Source: Nitrosomonadaceae bacterium
Lineage (GTDB): Bacteria; Pseudomonadota; Gammaproteobacteria; Burkholderiales; Nitrosomonadaceae
Direction of reading: 5' to 3'
DNA: 10,254 bases
Assembly: GCA_947471695.1 (NCBI GenBank)
Contig: CANIWY010000034.1
Coordinates: 1 to 10,254 of the forward strand
Shown: positions 1 to 7,103 of the stretch, in pieces
How the letters are laid out: each line of letters starts with the position of its first letter
Numbering within the stretch: the first letter of the stretch is position 1
Notes under the pieces: generated by a model
The model's input: only the letters and a program-made list of their open reading frames with translations
What the model was told of the DNA's origin: nothing
Database searches by the model: none
Made by a program: the position numbers and the translations under genes

Positions 1-330
1 CTGAGGAGTCTTGCTCAACCCTGCATAAGTAATATGGTTATGCTTCCAGTTACGAACCTCATCAACCACGAAATCGAAAGCCTGAAGCCCATCTCCCTGA
101 ACTTCGCTCGCAATCTGACACAATGCATCCAACCGACTGACCTTTACATCCCCCAGAAATAACAGCGTCAGATGAATATTTTCTGCTCTAACTTTTCGTC
201 CGCCACAGCTATTTTCGAGCTGCGTTGCAAGGCCATCTAACCGTTTTTGCACAGCAGTGTCAGGCCAAACCGCAAAAAAAACCCGCGCAGTTTCTTCCTT
301 GATGGAGGTATTTGTTTCAATCAGCTGCAT
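1..330 (-). CDS. thpR: RNA 2',3'-cyclic phosphodiesterase (2'-5' RNA ligase family), C-terminus cut by window edge
   Basis: This reads as the N-terminal 110 residues of a 2H-phosphoesterase of the ThpR/LigT family, which hydrolyses 2',3'-cyclic phosphate RNA ends and can ligate tRNA halves in vitro. The sequence shows the family opening RVFFAVWPD at residues 16-24 and the first HxT/S motif, HLTLLFLG, at residues 53-60. The second histidine motif would lie beyond the left edge and cannot be checked. The frame is open to base 1 with no stop. I chose ATG at 330 because no other start lies between it and the conserved opening; its ribosome site is weak (AAGAGA). The start sits inside the 3' end of ispF (14-base overlap, different frame), so translation is probably coupled to ispF. 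A run of eight A (T on the coding strand) lies at 274-281 in the conserved opening. Confidence 0.85.
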   Translation of the reverse strand, partial: MQLIETNTSIKEETARVFFAVWPDTAVQKRLDGLATQLENSCGGRKVRAENIHLTLLFLGDVKVSRLDALCQIASEVQGDGLQAFDFVVDEVRNWKHNHITYAGLSKTPQ

Positions 331-814
331 CGTCTCTTGTGGCAATCAAGCACACCACCTCAGCCTCTATTCCCTCACCCCGACCCACCGGGCCAAGATG
401 CTCAGCAGTCTTGGCCTTGACATTGATATCCAGAATTGGCATCTGTAGATCCTGAGCGATATTAGCAATCATGGCGGGGATATATGGCGCCATTTTCGGT
501 GATTGAGCTATGATGGTCGCATCAATATTATTCACTTTGTAGCCACGCTCCTCCAACAAACGATGAACCTCGCGCAGCAAAACGCGACTATCGATATTCT
601 TATAGCGAGGATCAGTATCCGAGAAATGCCGGCCGATGTCCCCCAACGCCGCGGCTCCAAGTAGCGCATCGCATACCGCATGCAATAAAACATCTGCATC
701 AGAGTGCCCCATTAGGCCTTTTTCATAGGGGATGATAACGCCGCCAATGATTAGCTCACGACCTTCAATCAGTTGATGAACATCAAAACCTTGCCCGATT
801 CTAATCTTGCTCAC
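317..814 (-). CDS. ispF: 2-C-methyl-D-erythritol 2,4-cyclodiphosphate synthase
   Basis: This is a cytosolic enzyme of the MEP isoprenoid pathway. It cyclises CDP-methylerythritol 2-phosphate to the 2,4-cyclodiphosphate with release of CMP. The 165-residue protein has the normal family length. Visible signatures are GFDVH (metal ligands D11 and H13), HSDADVLLH (third metal ligand H45), the ALGDIGRHFSDTDP stretch at 56-69, and the C-terminal K-TAEHLG-GRGEGI region at 135-149. All match E. coli IspF closely. The start is GTG at 814, which shares its G with the ispD stop (TAGTG). A good ribosome site, AGAGGA (complement of 822-827), lies 7 bases upstream. The last 14 bases overlap thpR. Expression is probably from the ispD promoter as one operon; this is inferred from the overlaps. 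Confidence 0.97.
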   Translation of the reverse strand: MSKIRIGQGFDVHQLIEGRELIIGGVIIPYEKGLMGHSDADVLLHAVCDALLGAAALGDIGRHFSDTDPRYKNIDSRVLLREVHRLLEERGYKVNNIDATIIAQSPKMAPYIPAMIANIAQDLQMPILDINVKAKTAEHLGPVGRGEGIEAEVVCLIATRDDAAD

Positions 815-1515
815 TATGGTTTCCTCTCGCGTAAAATCAATTCTGCCAAAGCTAGGTCTTGAGGATACGTAACCTTTAGATTACGGGTATCACTCAGTAC
901 TAATTTAGGGTGTAGACCCAGGGCTTCGACTGCACCAGCATCGTCTGTCATGGCCTCACCACCAATCCTGCTCAAGGCCTCCAGTAGAAGCCTGTATCGA
1001 AACATCTGTGGTGTCTGTGCCTGCCATAGACCCTCCCTGGATTCGGTATGCTCAACCCGGCTGTCGGCATCGCTACGTTTTAAGGTATCAGCCACCGGAA
1101 CCGCCAGCAATCCACCCACCTCATCATCAACAAGCTCATCAATCAATTTATTAAGCTGCACCACACTCAAACAAGGTCGCGCCGCATCGTGAACCAACAC
1201 CCAATCGTCATCGCCAATAGGCGATGCTGCCGGAGCTGCTTTAAGGCCATTAAGTATGCTCTCGGCACGAGCCGCACCTCCGCAATTGAATACCACTAGC
1301 TTGCCGAAAAATTCAGACCAGTCATGCCGGGGCCACTCGTTGTCCCCAGGCGAGAGCACAACAAATACACCGGCAATACGAGGAGAGTCACATAGCGTGC
1401 GCAAGGCATGATAGATCATCGGTCTCCCGGCTAGCGGCAAGTACTGCTTGGGCAACTCGTTGCCCATACGCGAACCGAATCCCGCTGCGGGTATTAATGC
1501 AAAGAATTTTGCCAT
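814..1515 (-). CDS. ispD: 2-C-methyl-D-erythritol 4-phosphate cytidylyltransferase
   Basis: This MEP-pathway enzyme transfers CMP from CTP to methylerythritol 4-phosphate. With ATG at 1515 the product is 233 residues (E. coli: 236). Signatures are the glycine-rich CTP loop PAAGFGSRM at 9-17 with R16, K23 in PKQYL, the RAESILNGL stretch from 83, VHDAARP at 108-114, and NLKVTYPQDLALAE at 212-225 with the substrate-binding lysine. The start is debatable. The frame stays open upstream to GTG 1581, with an ATG at 1566. IspD proteins normally begin only a few residues before the PAAG loop, which favours 1515. However, there is no ribosome site at proper spacing before 1515: an AGGAGG lies 26 bases upstream. 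The gene is first in the leftward ispD-ispF-thpR cluster and is divergent from prfB. Confidence 0.95.
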   Translation of the reverse strand: MAKFFALIPAAGFGSRMGNELPKQYLPLAGRPMIYHALRTLCDSPRIAGVFVVLSPGDNEWPRHDWSEFFGKLVVFNCGGAARAESILNGLKAAPAASPIGDDDWVLVHDAARPCLSVVQLNKLIDELVDDEVGGLLAVPVADTLKRSDADSRVEHTESREGLWQAQTPQMFRYRLLLEALSRIGGEAMTDDAGAVEALGLHPKLVLSDTRNLKVTYPQDLALAELILRERKP

Positions 1516-1658
1516 GGTGTGATTGTAACGAAAAAAACACCCCTCCTGCCGATAAGACGCAGGCATCAAGATATCCCCCACTCTCCACCATCTCTGCGAT
1601 TAGCTCATCCAAGCTTACTGTATAATTTTACTTTCTTGTATTTTCAGGCTAGACACCC
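1516..1658. promoter_or_regulatory. Divergent intergenic region between ispD and prfB
   Basis: This 143-base gap separates two divergent transcription units and should hold both promoters. The only strong element I can see is a consensus -10 hexamer facing prfB (annotated separately). On the ispD side, TACAAT lies immediately before the ATG. A short inverted repeat CCTGC/GCAGG (about 1545-1563, 9-base loop) is too small to interpret. Confidence 0.5.
1621..1626 (+). promoter_or_regulatory. Candidate -10 box for prfB-lysS
   Basis: TATAAT, identical to the sigma-70 -10 consensus, lies 32 bases before the prfB ATG. This predicts a transcript start near 1633 and a leader of about 26 bases. No good -35 hexamer is visible 16-18 bases upstream (the region reads GATTAG), so the promoter may need an activator, or the match may be chance in an AT-rich stretch. 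Confidence 0.5.
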
Positions 1659-2763
1659 ATGGAAGCTGAACATATCAACGCCATTGCTAACCAACTCAAC
1701 TCTCTCGACAACCGAGCAATAGAGTTACGGAGGTATCTTTGACTTCGATTCCAAACAGACGCGCCTGAACGAACTCAATCGCCAGGCTGAAGATCCGGCC
1801 ATCTGGGGTGACAGCAAACGAACCCAAGAATTAGGGCGTGAAAAAAAATTGCTAGAGAGCATCGTCAACACCTTAGAAACAGCCGGGCGCCAGCTTCACG
1901 ATGCCCGCGATCTGTTCATGATGGCCAAAGAAGAAAACGACGATGCTACCCTGGAGAGTGTCGGTGCCGATGTCTTGCAACTGGAGAAAACTGTCGCCGA
2001 CATGGAGTTCCGCCGCATGTTCTCCAACCCGATGGATCCTAATAATTGCTTTATCGACATTCAATCTGGCTCTGGCGGCACCGAAGCACAAGACTGGGCG
2101 GCCATGCTGGAACGCATGTACCTGCGCTATTGCGAACGCCGTGGCTACAAAGTGGAGGTGCTGGAAGAGTCATCAGGAGAGGTCGCCGGCATTAAAAGCG
2201 CAAGTCTTAAGATCTCCGGTGATTATGCCTATGGCTATTTACGTACTGAAAGTGGCGTGCACCGATTAGTCAGAAAATCCCCATTCGACTCCGGAAACCG
2301 TCGCCATACCTCGTTTGCCAGTGTTTTTGTTTACCCCGAAATTGATGAAACTATTGAAGTAGACATCAACCCTGCAGACTTGCGCATCGATACATTTCGC
2401 GCCTCCGGTGCAGGTGGGCAGCATATTAACAAAACTGATTCGGCAATCCGTATCACCCATAATCCCACTGGAATTGTAGTTCAATGCCAGAACGATCGAT
2501 CGCAGCACCGTAACAGAGCAGAAGCCATGGCCATGCTAAAGTCGCGTCTATATGAAGCGGAATTACGCAAGCGTAACGACGAAAAACAAGCGATGGAAGA
2601 TTCCAAGACTGATATTGGGTGGGGACACCAAATCCGCTCTTACGTGCTAGATCAGTCGCGCATCAAGGATCTGCGTACTGGAATCGAAATTGGTAATACT
2701 CAAGGCGTCCTCGACGGGGGGTTGGATGACTTTATCGAGGCAAGTCTGAAACAATGTGTTTAA
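1659..2763 (+). CDS. prfB: Peptide chain release factor 2, made by programmed +1 frameshift
   Basis: RF2 recognises UGA and UAA stop codons and triggers peptidyl-tRNA hydrolysis on the ribosome. Translation starts at ATG 1659 (an in-frame TAG at 1650 excludes earlier starts) and reads 27 codons to CTT. A +1 shift over TGA 1740-1742 then continues from GAC 1741 to TAA 2761-2763. The joined product is 367 residues, against 365 in E. coli. The stop-recognition tripeptide SPF is at 207-209 and the catalytic GGQ at 252-254. The residue matching E. coli position 246 is Ala (RASGAGGQ), the form usual outside E. coli K-12. A gene caller that ignores recoding would start at ATG 1849 and lose 63 residues. 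The next gene, lysS, follows after 26 bases with its own ribosome site. Expression is self-limiting: plentiful RF2 terminates at the internal TGA. Confidence 0.97.
1729..1743 (+). promoter_or_regulatory. prfB +1 programmed frameshift site
   Basis: The site reads GGAGG (1729-1733), TAT, the slippery codon CTT (1737-1739), the in-frame stop TGA (1740-1742), then C. The Shine-Dalgarno-like GGAGG lies three bases before CTT, the spacing known to push the ribosome forward. The peptidyl-tRNA re-pairs from CUU to UUU and the next codon read is GAC. Both frames encode RF2-like sequence on their own side: ELRRYL before the stop, DFDSKQTRLNELN after it. Confidence 0.96.
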
Positions 2764-2772
2764 TAGTATGCT

Positions 2773-2778
2773 AAGGAG
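2773..2778 (+). promoter_or_regulatory. Ribosome binding site of lysS
   Basis: AAGGAG lies 11 bases before the lysS ATG at 2790, in the short gap after prfB. It supports ATG 2790 over the out-of-frame ATG at 2794. Confidence 0.7.
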
Positions 2779-2789
2779 CTCAAATAAAA

Positions 2790-4319
2790 ATGGATGAGTC
2801 AAAACCTAACAAAAATTTGCACGACACTGATGTCAAAGCACCACCAGAAGCCAGCCTAATCGATGAGCGGCGCGCCAAACTGGCCGAGTTGCGCAAGGCG
2901 GGAAACGCCTTTCCCAATGATTTTCGACGCGACAGTCTGGCGTCAGATCTGCATCGACAGTATGGTGCAGATGACAATGAAACGCTGGAGGCTGCAGTAA
3001 AATCGGTGCAGGTCGCAGGGAGAATGGTGTTAAAGCGAGTGATGGGAAAAGCTAGTTTTGCCACTATCCAGGACATGAGCGGGCGAATCCAACTCTATAT
3101 CAGCAACGATCTAACCGGTGAATCCGCTCACCAAGCATTCAAGCATCATGATCTGGGAGACATAATCGGCGCTCAGGGGACGCTCTTCAGAACCAAGACG
3201 GGGGAACTCTCAGTGCGGGTAACACAGCTACGCCTCCTAACCAAATCACTACGCCCTCTACCGGAGAAGTTCCACGGACTAACCGATCAAGAACAAAAAT
3301 ACCGCCAGCGCTATCTTGATCTGATCACGAATGAGGAGACCCGAAAGGTATTTGCCAGCCGCTATGGAATTATCCAGTCCATTCGTGAGTTTTTTGTTAG
3401 ACGCGGCTATCTGGAAGTGGAAACGCCAATGATGCACCCCATCCCAGGCGGTGCGGCAGCCAGGCCTTTTGCCACTCATCATAACGCACTAGATATGCCG
3501 CTTTATCTGCGCATCGCACCAGAACTTTATTTGAAACAGTTGGTGGTGGGAGGCATGGAGAAAGTATTCGAGATCAACCGAAATTTCCGTAATGAAGGAA
3601 TTTCCACTCGACACAATCCCGAATTCACCATGCTGGAATTTTACGAAGCTTATCAGGATTACACTTACCTGATGGACTTCACCGAGATTATGTTGAGAGA
3701 GGTGGCAGAGAAGGTTCTGGGGGAAAGCAAATTCACCTACCAGGGACGGGAAATCGATTTTTCAAAACCATTTGCACGGCTGACCATCACCCAGGCGATT
3801 CGGAAATTTCACCCGCAATTCACCGACGTACAGCTCAATGACCGGAATTTTCTGATCGACCAATTGCAGACCCTAAAAATTTCCTATAAACCAAGAGATG
3901 GCATTGGTGGATTACAGCTCACGTTATTCGATGAGATTGTTGAACACTTATTATTCGAACCAACCTTCATTATTGATTATCCAGCAGAGGTCTCGCCCCT
4001 GGCACGACGTAACGATATTAATCCTGAGATAACCGACCGTTTCGAGCTCTACATCGCTGGCCGCGAAATTGCTAATGGCTTTTCAGAACTAAATGATCCA
4101 GAAGATCAGGCGGCCCGTTTCCTCGAGCAAGCAAAGGCCAAAGAGGCCGGTGATGCTGAGGCCATGCACTACGATGCAGACTATATCCGCGCGCTAGAAT
4201 ATGGATTGCCCCCCACTGCAGGGGAGGGTATCGGCATAGACAGACTGGTCATGCTATTCACTGATAGCCCTAGCATTCGTGATGTTATTCTATTCCCACA
4301 ATTGCGGCGGGAGGACTGA
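2790..4319 (+). CDS. lysS: Lysyl-tRNA synthetase, class II
   Basis: This cytosolic enzyme charges tRNA-Lys with lysine using ATP. The 509-residue product has the usual length. The N-terminal anticodon-binding OB fold spans roughly residues 70-150 (VQVAGRMVLKRVMGKASF, then QDMSGRIQLYIS). The class II catalytic core follows: motif 1 region around 195-222 (RRGYLEVETPMM), motif 2 at 263-282 (NRNFRNEGISTRHNPEFTML), and motif 3 at 478-496 (GEGIGIDRLVML). The IANGFSELNDPEDQ stretch at 427-440 contributes to the active site and is typical of LysRS. The first 25 residues are polar and probably disordered. It lies 26 bases after prfB, as in E. coli where the two genes form an operon. No terminator is visible after it. 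Confidence 0.98.
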   Translation: MDESKPNKNLHDTDVKAPPEASLIDERRAKLAELRKAGNAFPNDFRRDSLASDLHRQYGADDNETLEAAVKSVQVAGRMVLKRVMGKASFATIQDMSGRIQLYISNDLTGESAHQAFKHHDLGDIIGAQGTLFRTKTGELSVRVTQLRLLTKSLRPLPEKFHGLTDQEQKYRQRYLDLITNEETRKVFASRYGIIQSIREFFVRRGYLEVETPMMHPIPGGAAARPFATHHNALDMPLYLRIAPELYLKQLVVGGMEKVFEINRNFRNEGISTRHNPEFTMLEFYEAYQDYTYLMDFTEIMLREVAEKVLGESKFTYQGREIDFSKPFARLTITQAIRKFHPQFTDVQLNDRNFLIDQLQTLKISYKPRDGIGGLQLTLFDEIVEHLLFEPTFIIDYPAEVSPLARRNDINPEITDRFELYIAGREIANGFSELNDPEDQAARFLEQAKAKEAGDAEAMHYDADYIRALEYGLPPTAGEGIGIDRLVMLFTDSPSIRDVILFPQLRRED

Positions 4320-4376
4320 CGCTGGTGCATACTGCAGAGAAAATGTGAATTCCTCTGAAATCTGGTCACCTTATTA

Positions 4377-4406
4377 TTGACTACTTAAATCTGCGCTGCA
4401 TATACT
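4377..4406 (+). promoter_or_regulatory. Candidate sigma-70-type promoter for copA
   Basis: TTGACT (4377-4382) and TATACT (4401-4406) are separated by 18 bases. This predicts a start near 4413 and a leader of about 20 bases. Copper-responsive MerR-family (CueR) promoters have a 19-20 base spacer holding a dyad. This spacer is shorter and I see no such dyad, so CueR control is not supported by what is visible. Confidence 0.55.
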
Positions 4407-4432
4407 GACCTCGCCATGAATGTGTAGCCATT

Positions 4433-6829
4433 ATGAGTTCTCCTACTCTCAAACAGATTGAACTTCCTATCACGGGCATGACATGTTCAGCCTGTGCTGC
4501 ACGGATCGAAAATAACCTGAATAAACTCCCGGGCGTTCATGCGGCGGTTAACTTCGCTAATGAGAAAGTGCGGATTGAGATTGATTCAGGCGCCACAACT
4601 CAGACAAAAGATTTAATTCATTCAATTGAGCAGTCAGGTTTCCACGTTGCCCAACAATCGATACATCTAAAAATCAGCGATATGACCTGCGCTGCATGCA
4701 GCAACCGTATCGAAAGAACACTCAACAAGATTCCCAGCGTTACCGCCACGGTTAATCTTGCGACGGAGACAGCTCGCGCCAGCTTCGCTCCTGGATTGGT
4801 CACCATCGACGACCTGATTGCTGCCGTCAGAAAGTCCGGCTATGGCGCTATTGAAATCAATGATGCCAGCCTCGCCGAAGAGAAAGCGAGACGGATAACA
4901 GCTTACAAGAGGGAGCTTCATGTATTTTTGATTTCAACTGCCCTCACTCTGCCTCTGATGCTTCATATGGGCACGATTTTTGCTGGGGTAAATACCGAAT
5001 TTATACCACCGTGGCTGCAATGGCTACTGGCCACACCCGTCCAGTTCTGGGTCGGCAAGCGTTTTTATATAAGTGCATGGCATGCATTACGCGGCGGCGG
5101 TGCCAACATGGATGTGCTGGTCGCACTCGGCACCAGCATGGCGTATTTCTTTAGTGCAGCGGTAACGCTGCTGTCACTGGATCAGCATGTGTATTTTGAA
5201 TCAGGTGCAGCGATCATCACGCTAGTACTGCTCGGAAAGCTGATGGAAGTTCGTGCCAAGGGGAAAACCTCGACCGCTATCGAGGAACTGATCAAGCTAC
5301 AGCCCAAAACTGCGCGGATAGAACGCAATGGCGTGGTCATTGAGGTGGATGTAAATACCCTTGCGGTAGGAGATATATTCATTGTGCGCCCAGGTGAGAG
5401 TCTTCCAGTGGATGGCATCGTGATTGAGGGATCATCCAGCGTGAACGAATCAATGCTGACCGGAGAGAGCCTCCCGGTCACCAAACAAACTGGAGCAAGA
5501 ATCTACGCGGCTACTATGAACCAGCAAGGCTTGCTCAAGTGCCGCGCAACCAGTGTTGGCAGCCATACCCAACTCGCAGCCATTATCAACTTAGTAGAAC
5601 AGGCACAAGGGTCCAGAGCTCCCATCCAGAGAATGGCTGACACTATCTCCGCCGTATTTGTACCGGTGGTGATGTCCATCAGTGTACTGACACTATTCCT
5701 CACCTGGTGGTTTTTGGGTGATTTTGTTACGGCATTGATCAATGCTGTCGCGGTACTAGTAATCGCTTGCCCCTGCGCATTAGGTCTAGCCACACCGACA
5801 GCGATAATGGTTGGCACTGGTCGCGGGGCCCAAGCAGGTTTACTAGTGAGGAATGCGGCCGCACTGGAGAATGCAGAAAAGATTCAGGTCCTGATCGTGG
5901 ACAAGACTGGCACTCTTACCGAGGGAAGACCTGCGGTAACTGATATTGTCCCAACAGGAATAGTTACCGAGCAAGGTTTGATGCAAGTTGCCGCTTCGCT
6001 GGAGCAGGGCTCAGAACATCCTCTTGCAAAAGCAATACTTGAACGCGCGATTGGCATGAACATCCGATCACAAAAAATAACTGACTTTACCGCTGTCACT
6101 GGCAGGGGAGTTATTGCCCATATCGATGACACCAAATACTTCTTAGGTTCGCCAAAATTTCTGCGCAGCCATGGCGCTACAATTGAAGATGCTGATATCG
6201 ATACCCTTCAGACTGAGGGCAAGACAGTTATTGCTATCGCAACTGTGGCTAACGATATTCTCCAGATTATGGGCTATCTTTCTATCGCTGACCGCTTACG
6301 TAGCACCTCCGCGCAGGCGGTAAAACGACTTCAATCTATGGGTATTGAGGTGATAATGCTGACCGGAGACAATCCTTCCACCGCTGCTTCCATTGCCATG
6401 CAAACAGGTATCACCAACTATCGTGCCGAAGTACTGCCTCAGGACAAGGCCGCGGAAGTCGAAAGAGTGCGAGCAAGCGGCAAGTTCACCGGCATGGTGG
6501 GGGATGGCATCAACGATGCTCCAGCGCTGGCTTCAGCCGATGTAAGCTTTGCCATCGGGGCGGGTTCTGATATAGCGATTAAAGCTGCGGATATCACCTT
6601 GATGCGTGATGATCTAATGAGTGCGGCCGATGCAATCTCGCTCTCGCGAGCAACACTGAGCAAAATTCGCCAGAATCTCTTTTTTGCCTTCATCTACAAT
6701 ACTCTTGGCATTCCACTTGCCGCCGCAGGGCTCCTCAATCCGGTGATTGCAGGCGCGGCAATGGCAATGAGTTCAGTGTCAGTGGTGAGCAACTCATTAC
6801 TGCTGAAACGCTGGCAACCAGGATCCTAA
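4433..6829 (+). CDS. copA: Cu(I)-exporting P1B-type ATPase
   Basis: This inner-membrane pump uses ATP to move Cu(I) (or Ag(I)) out of the cytoplasm. The 798 residues hold two N-terminal heavy-metal-associated domains: MTCSAC (C18, C21) and MTCAAC (C86, C89). Eight probable membrane helices lie near 161-180, 194-213, 226-248, 256-273, 405-427, 435-455, 748-768 and 772-791. The actuator motif TGES is at 343-346. The ion-site CPC is at 446-448, the phosphorylated Asp is D490 in DKTGTLT, the HP motif of the nucleotide domain is at 529-530, and GDGINDAP is at 690-697. YN (755-756) and MxxSS (777-781) are the P1B-1 copper-selectivity residues. ATG 4433 is the only ATG possible (TGA upstream in frame at 4406), but it lacks a clear ribosome site. 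A CopZ-like gene follows after 21 bases. Confidence 0.97.
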   Translation: MSSPTLKQIELPITGMTCSACAARIENNLNKLPGVHAAVNFANEKVRIEIDSGATTQTKDLIHSIEQSGFHVAQQSIHLKISDMTCAACSNRIERTLNKIPSVTATVNLATETARASFAPGLVTIDDLIAAVRKSGYGAIEINDASLAEEKARRITAYKRELHVFLISTALTLPLMLHMGTIFAGVNTEFIPPWLQWLLATPVQFWVGKRFYISAWHALRGGGANMDVLVALGTSMAYFFSAAVTLLSLDQHVYFESGAAIITLVLLGKLMEVRAKGKTSTAIEELIKLQPKTARIERNGVVIEVDVNTLAVGDIFIVRPGESLPVDGIVIEGSSSVNESMLTGESLPVTKQTGARIYAATMNQQGLLKCRATSVGSHTQLAAIINLVEQAQGSRAPIQRMADTISAVFVPVVMSISVLTLFLTWWFLGDFVTALINAVAVLVIACPCALGLATPTAIMVGTGRGAQAGLLVRNAAALENAEKIQVLIVDKTGTLTEGRPAVTDIVPTGIVTEQGLMQVAASLEQGSEHPLAKAILERAIGMNIRSQKITDFTAVTGRGVIAHIDDTKYFLGSPKFLRSHGATIEDADIDTLQTEGKTVIAIATVANDILQIMGYLSIADRLRSTSAQAVKRLQSMGIEVIMLTGDNPSTAASIAMQTGITNYRAEVLPQDKAAEVERVRASGKFTGMVGDGINDAPALASADVSFAIGAGSDIAIKAADITLMRDDLMSAADAISLSRATLSKIRQNLFFAFIYNTLGIPLAAAGLLNPVIAGAAMAMSSVSVVSNSLLLKRWQPGS

Positions 6830-6840
6830 CGACTGAAAAT

Positions 6841-6844
6841 AGGA
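6841..6844 (+). promoter_or_regulatory. Ribosome binding site of the CopZ-like gene
   Basis: AGGA lies 6 bases before ATG 6851, in the 21-base gap after copA, and fixes the start of the small gene. Confidence 0.6.
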
Positions 6845-6850
6845 CATTAA

Positions 6851-7057
6851 ATGCGAACAACTGTGATCAACATCAAGGGGATGACCTGCATGGGCTGCGT
6901 TAAGAGTATAAAGAATATACTTGAAATGATCCCCGGGGTGGGAGATGCGAATGTTTCGTTGGAAGATGCCCAAGTTAAGGTTCAGCATGATGATGCAATA
7001 AGCAGTATCGCTCTTTTAGTGCAGACCATCATGGATGCGGGTTTCGAAGTCGTTTAA
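6851..7057 (+). CDS. copZ: CopZ-like copper chaperone (single heavy-metal-associated domain)
   Basis: This 68-residue protein is a single ferredoxin-like heavy-metal-associated domain. MTCMGC at residues 11-16 supplies the Cu(I) thiolates C13 and C16. The pattern IPGVGDANVSLEDAQVKV at 27-44 is the standard second half of the fold, and the protein ends in GFEVV as the domain usually does. There is no signal peptide, so it should be cytosolic. Known CopZ proteins carry Cu(I) to the N-terminal domains of CopA. Its place 21 bases after copA, with an AGGA ribosome site, supports that role and one shared transcript. The symbol is assigned from family and context; other metals cannot be excluded. 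Confidence 0.85.
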   Translation: MRTTVINIKGMTCMGCVKSIKNILEMIPGVGDANVSLEDAQVKVQHDDAISSIALLVQTIMDAGFEVV

Positions 7058-7103
7058 CCAACGCGGCCCAGACCTCTATCTATCCACCCCCTTCCTGCGC
7101 ACA

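Noticed and set aside
274..281. Run of eight A in thpR as a frameshift or phase-variation site
   Set aside because: The reading frame is intact across it, the protein aligns normally on both sides, and runs of this length are common.
1388..1612. 74-codon open frame overlapping ispD, with AGGAGG just before an internal GTG
   Set aside because: It is another frame of ispD, the AGGAGG is only about two bases from the GTG, and the product resembles no family I know.
4335..4362. CAGAG/CTCTG inverted repeat after lysS as a terminator
   Set aside because: The stem is only 5 base pairs with a 13-base loop and no T run follows.
4383..4400. CueR-type dyad in the copA promoter spacer
   Set aside because: I compared the two halves of the spacer and found no inverted symmetry; the spacer is also shorter than usual for that regulator.
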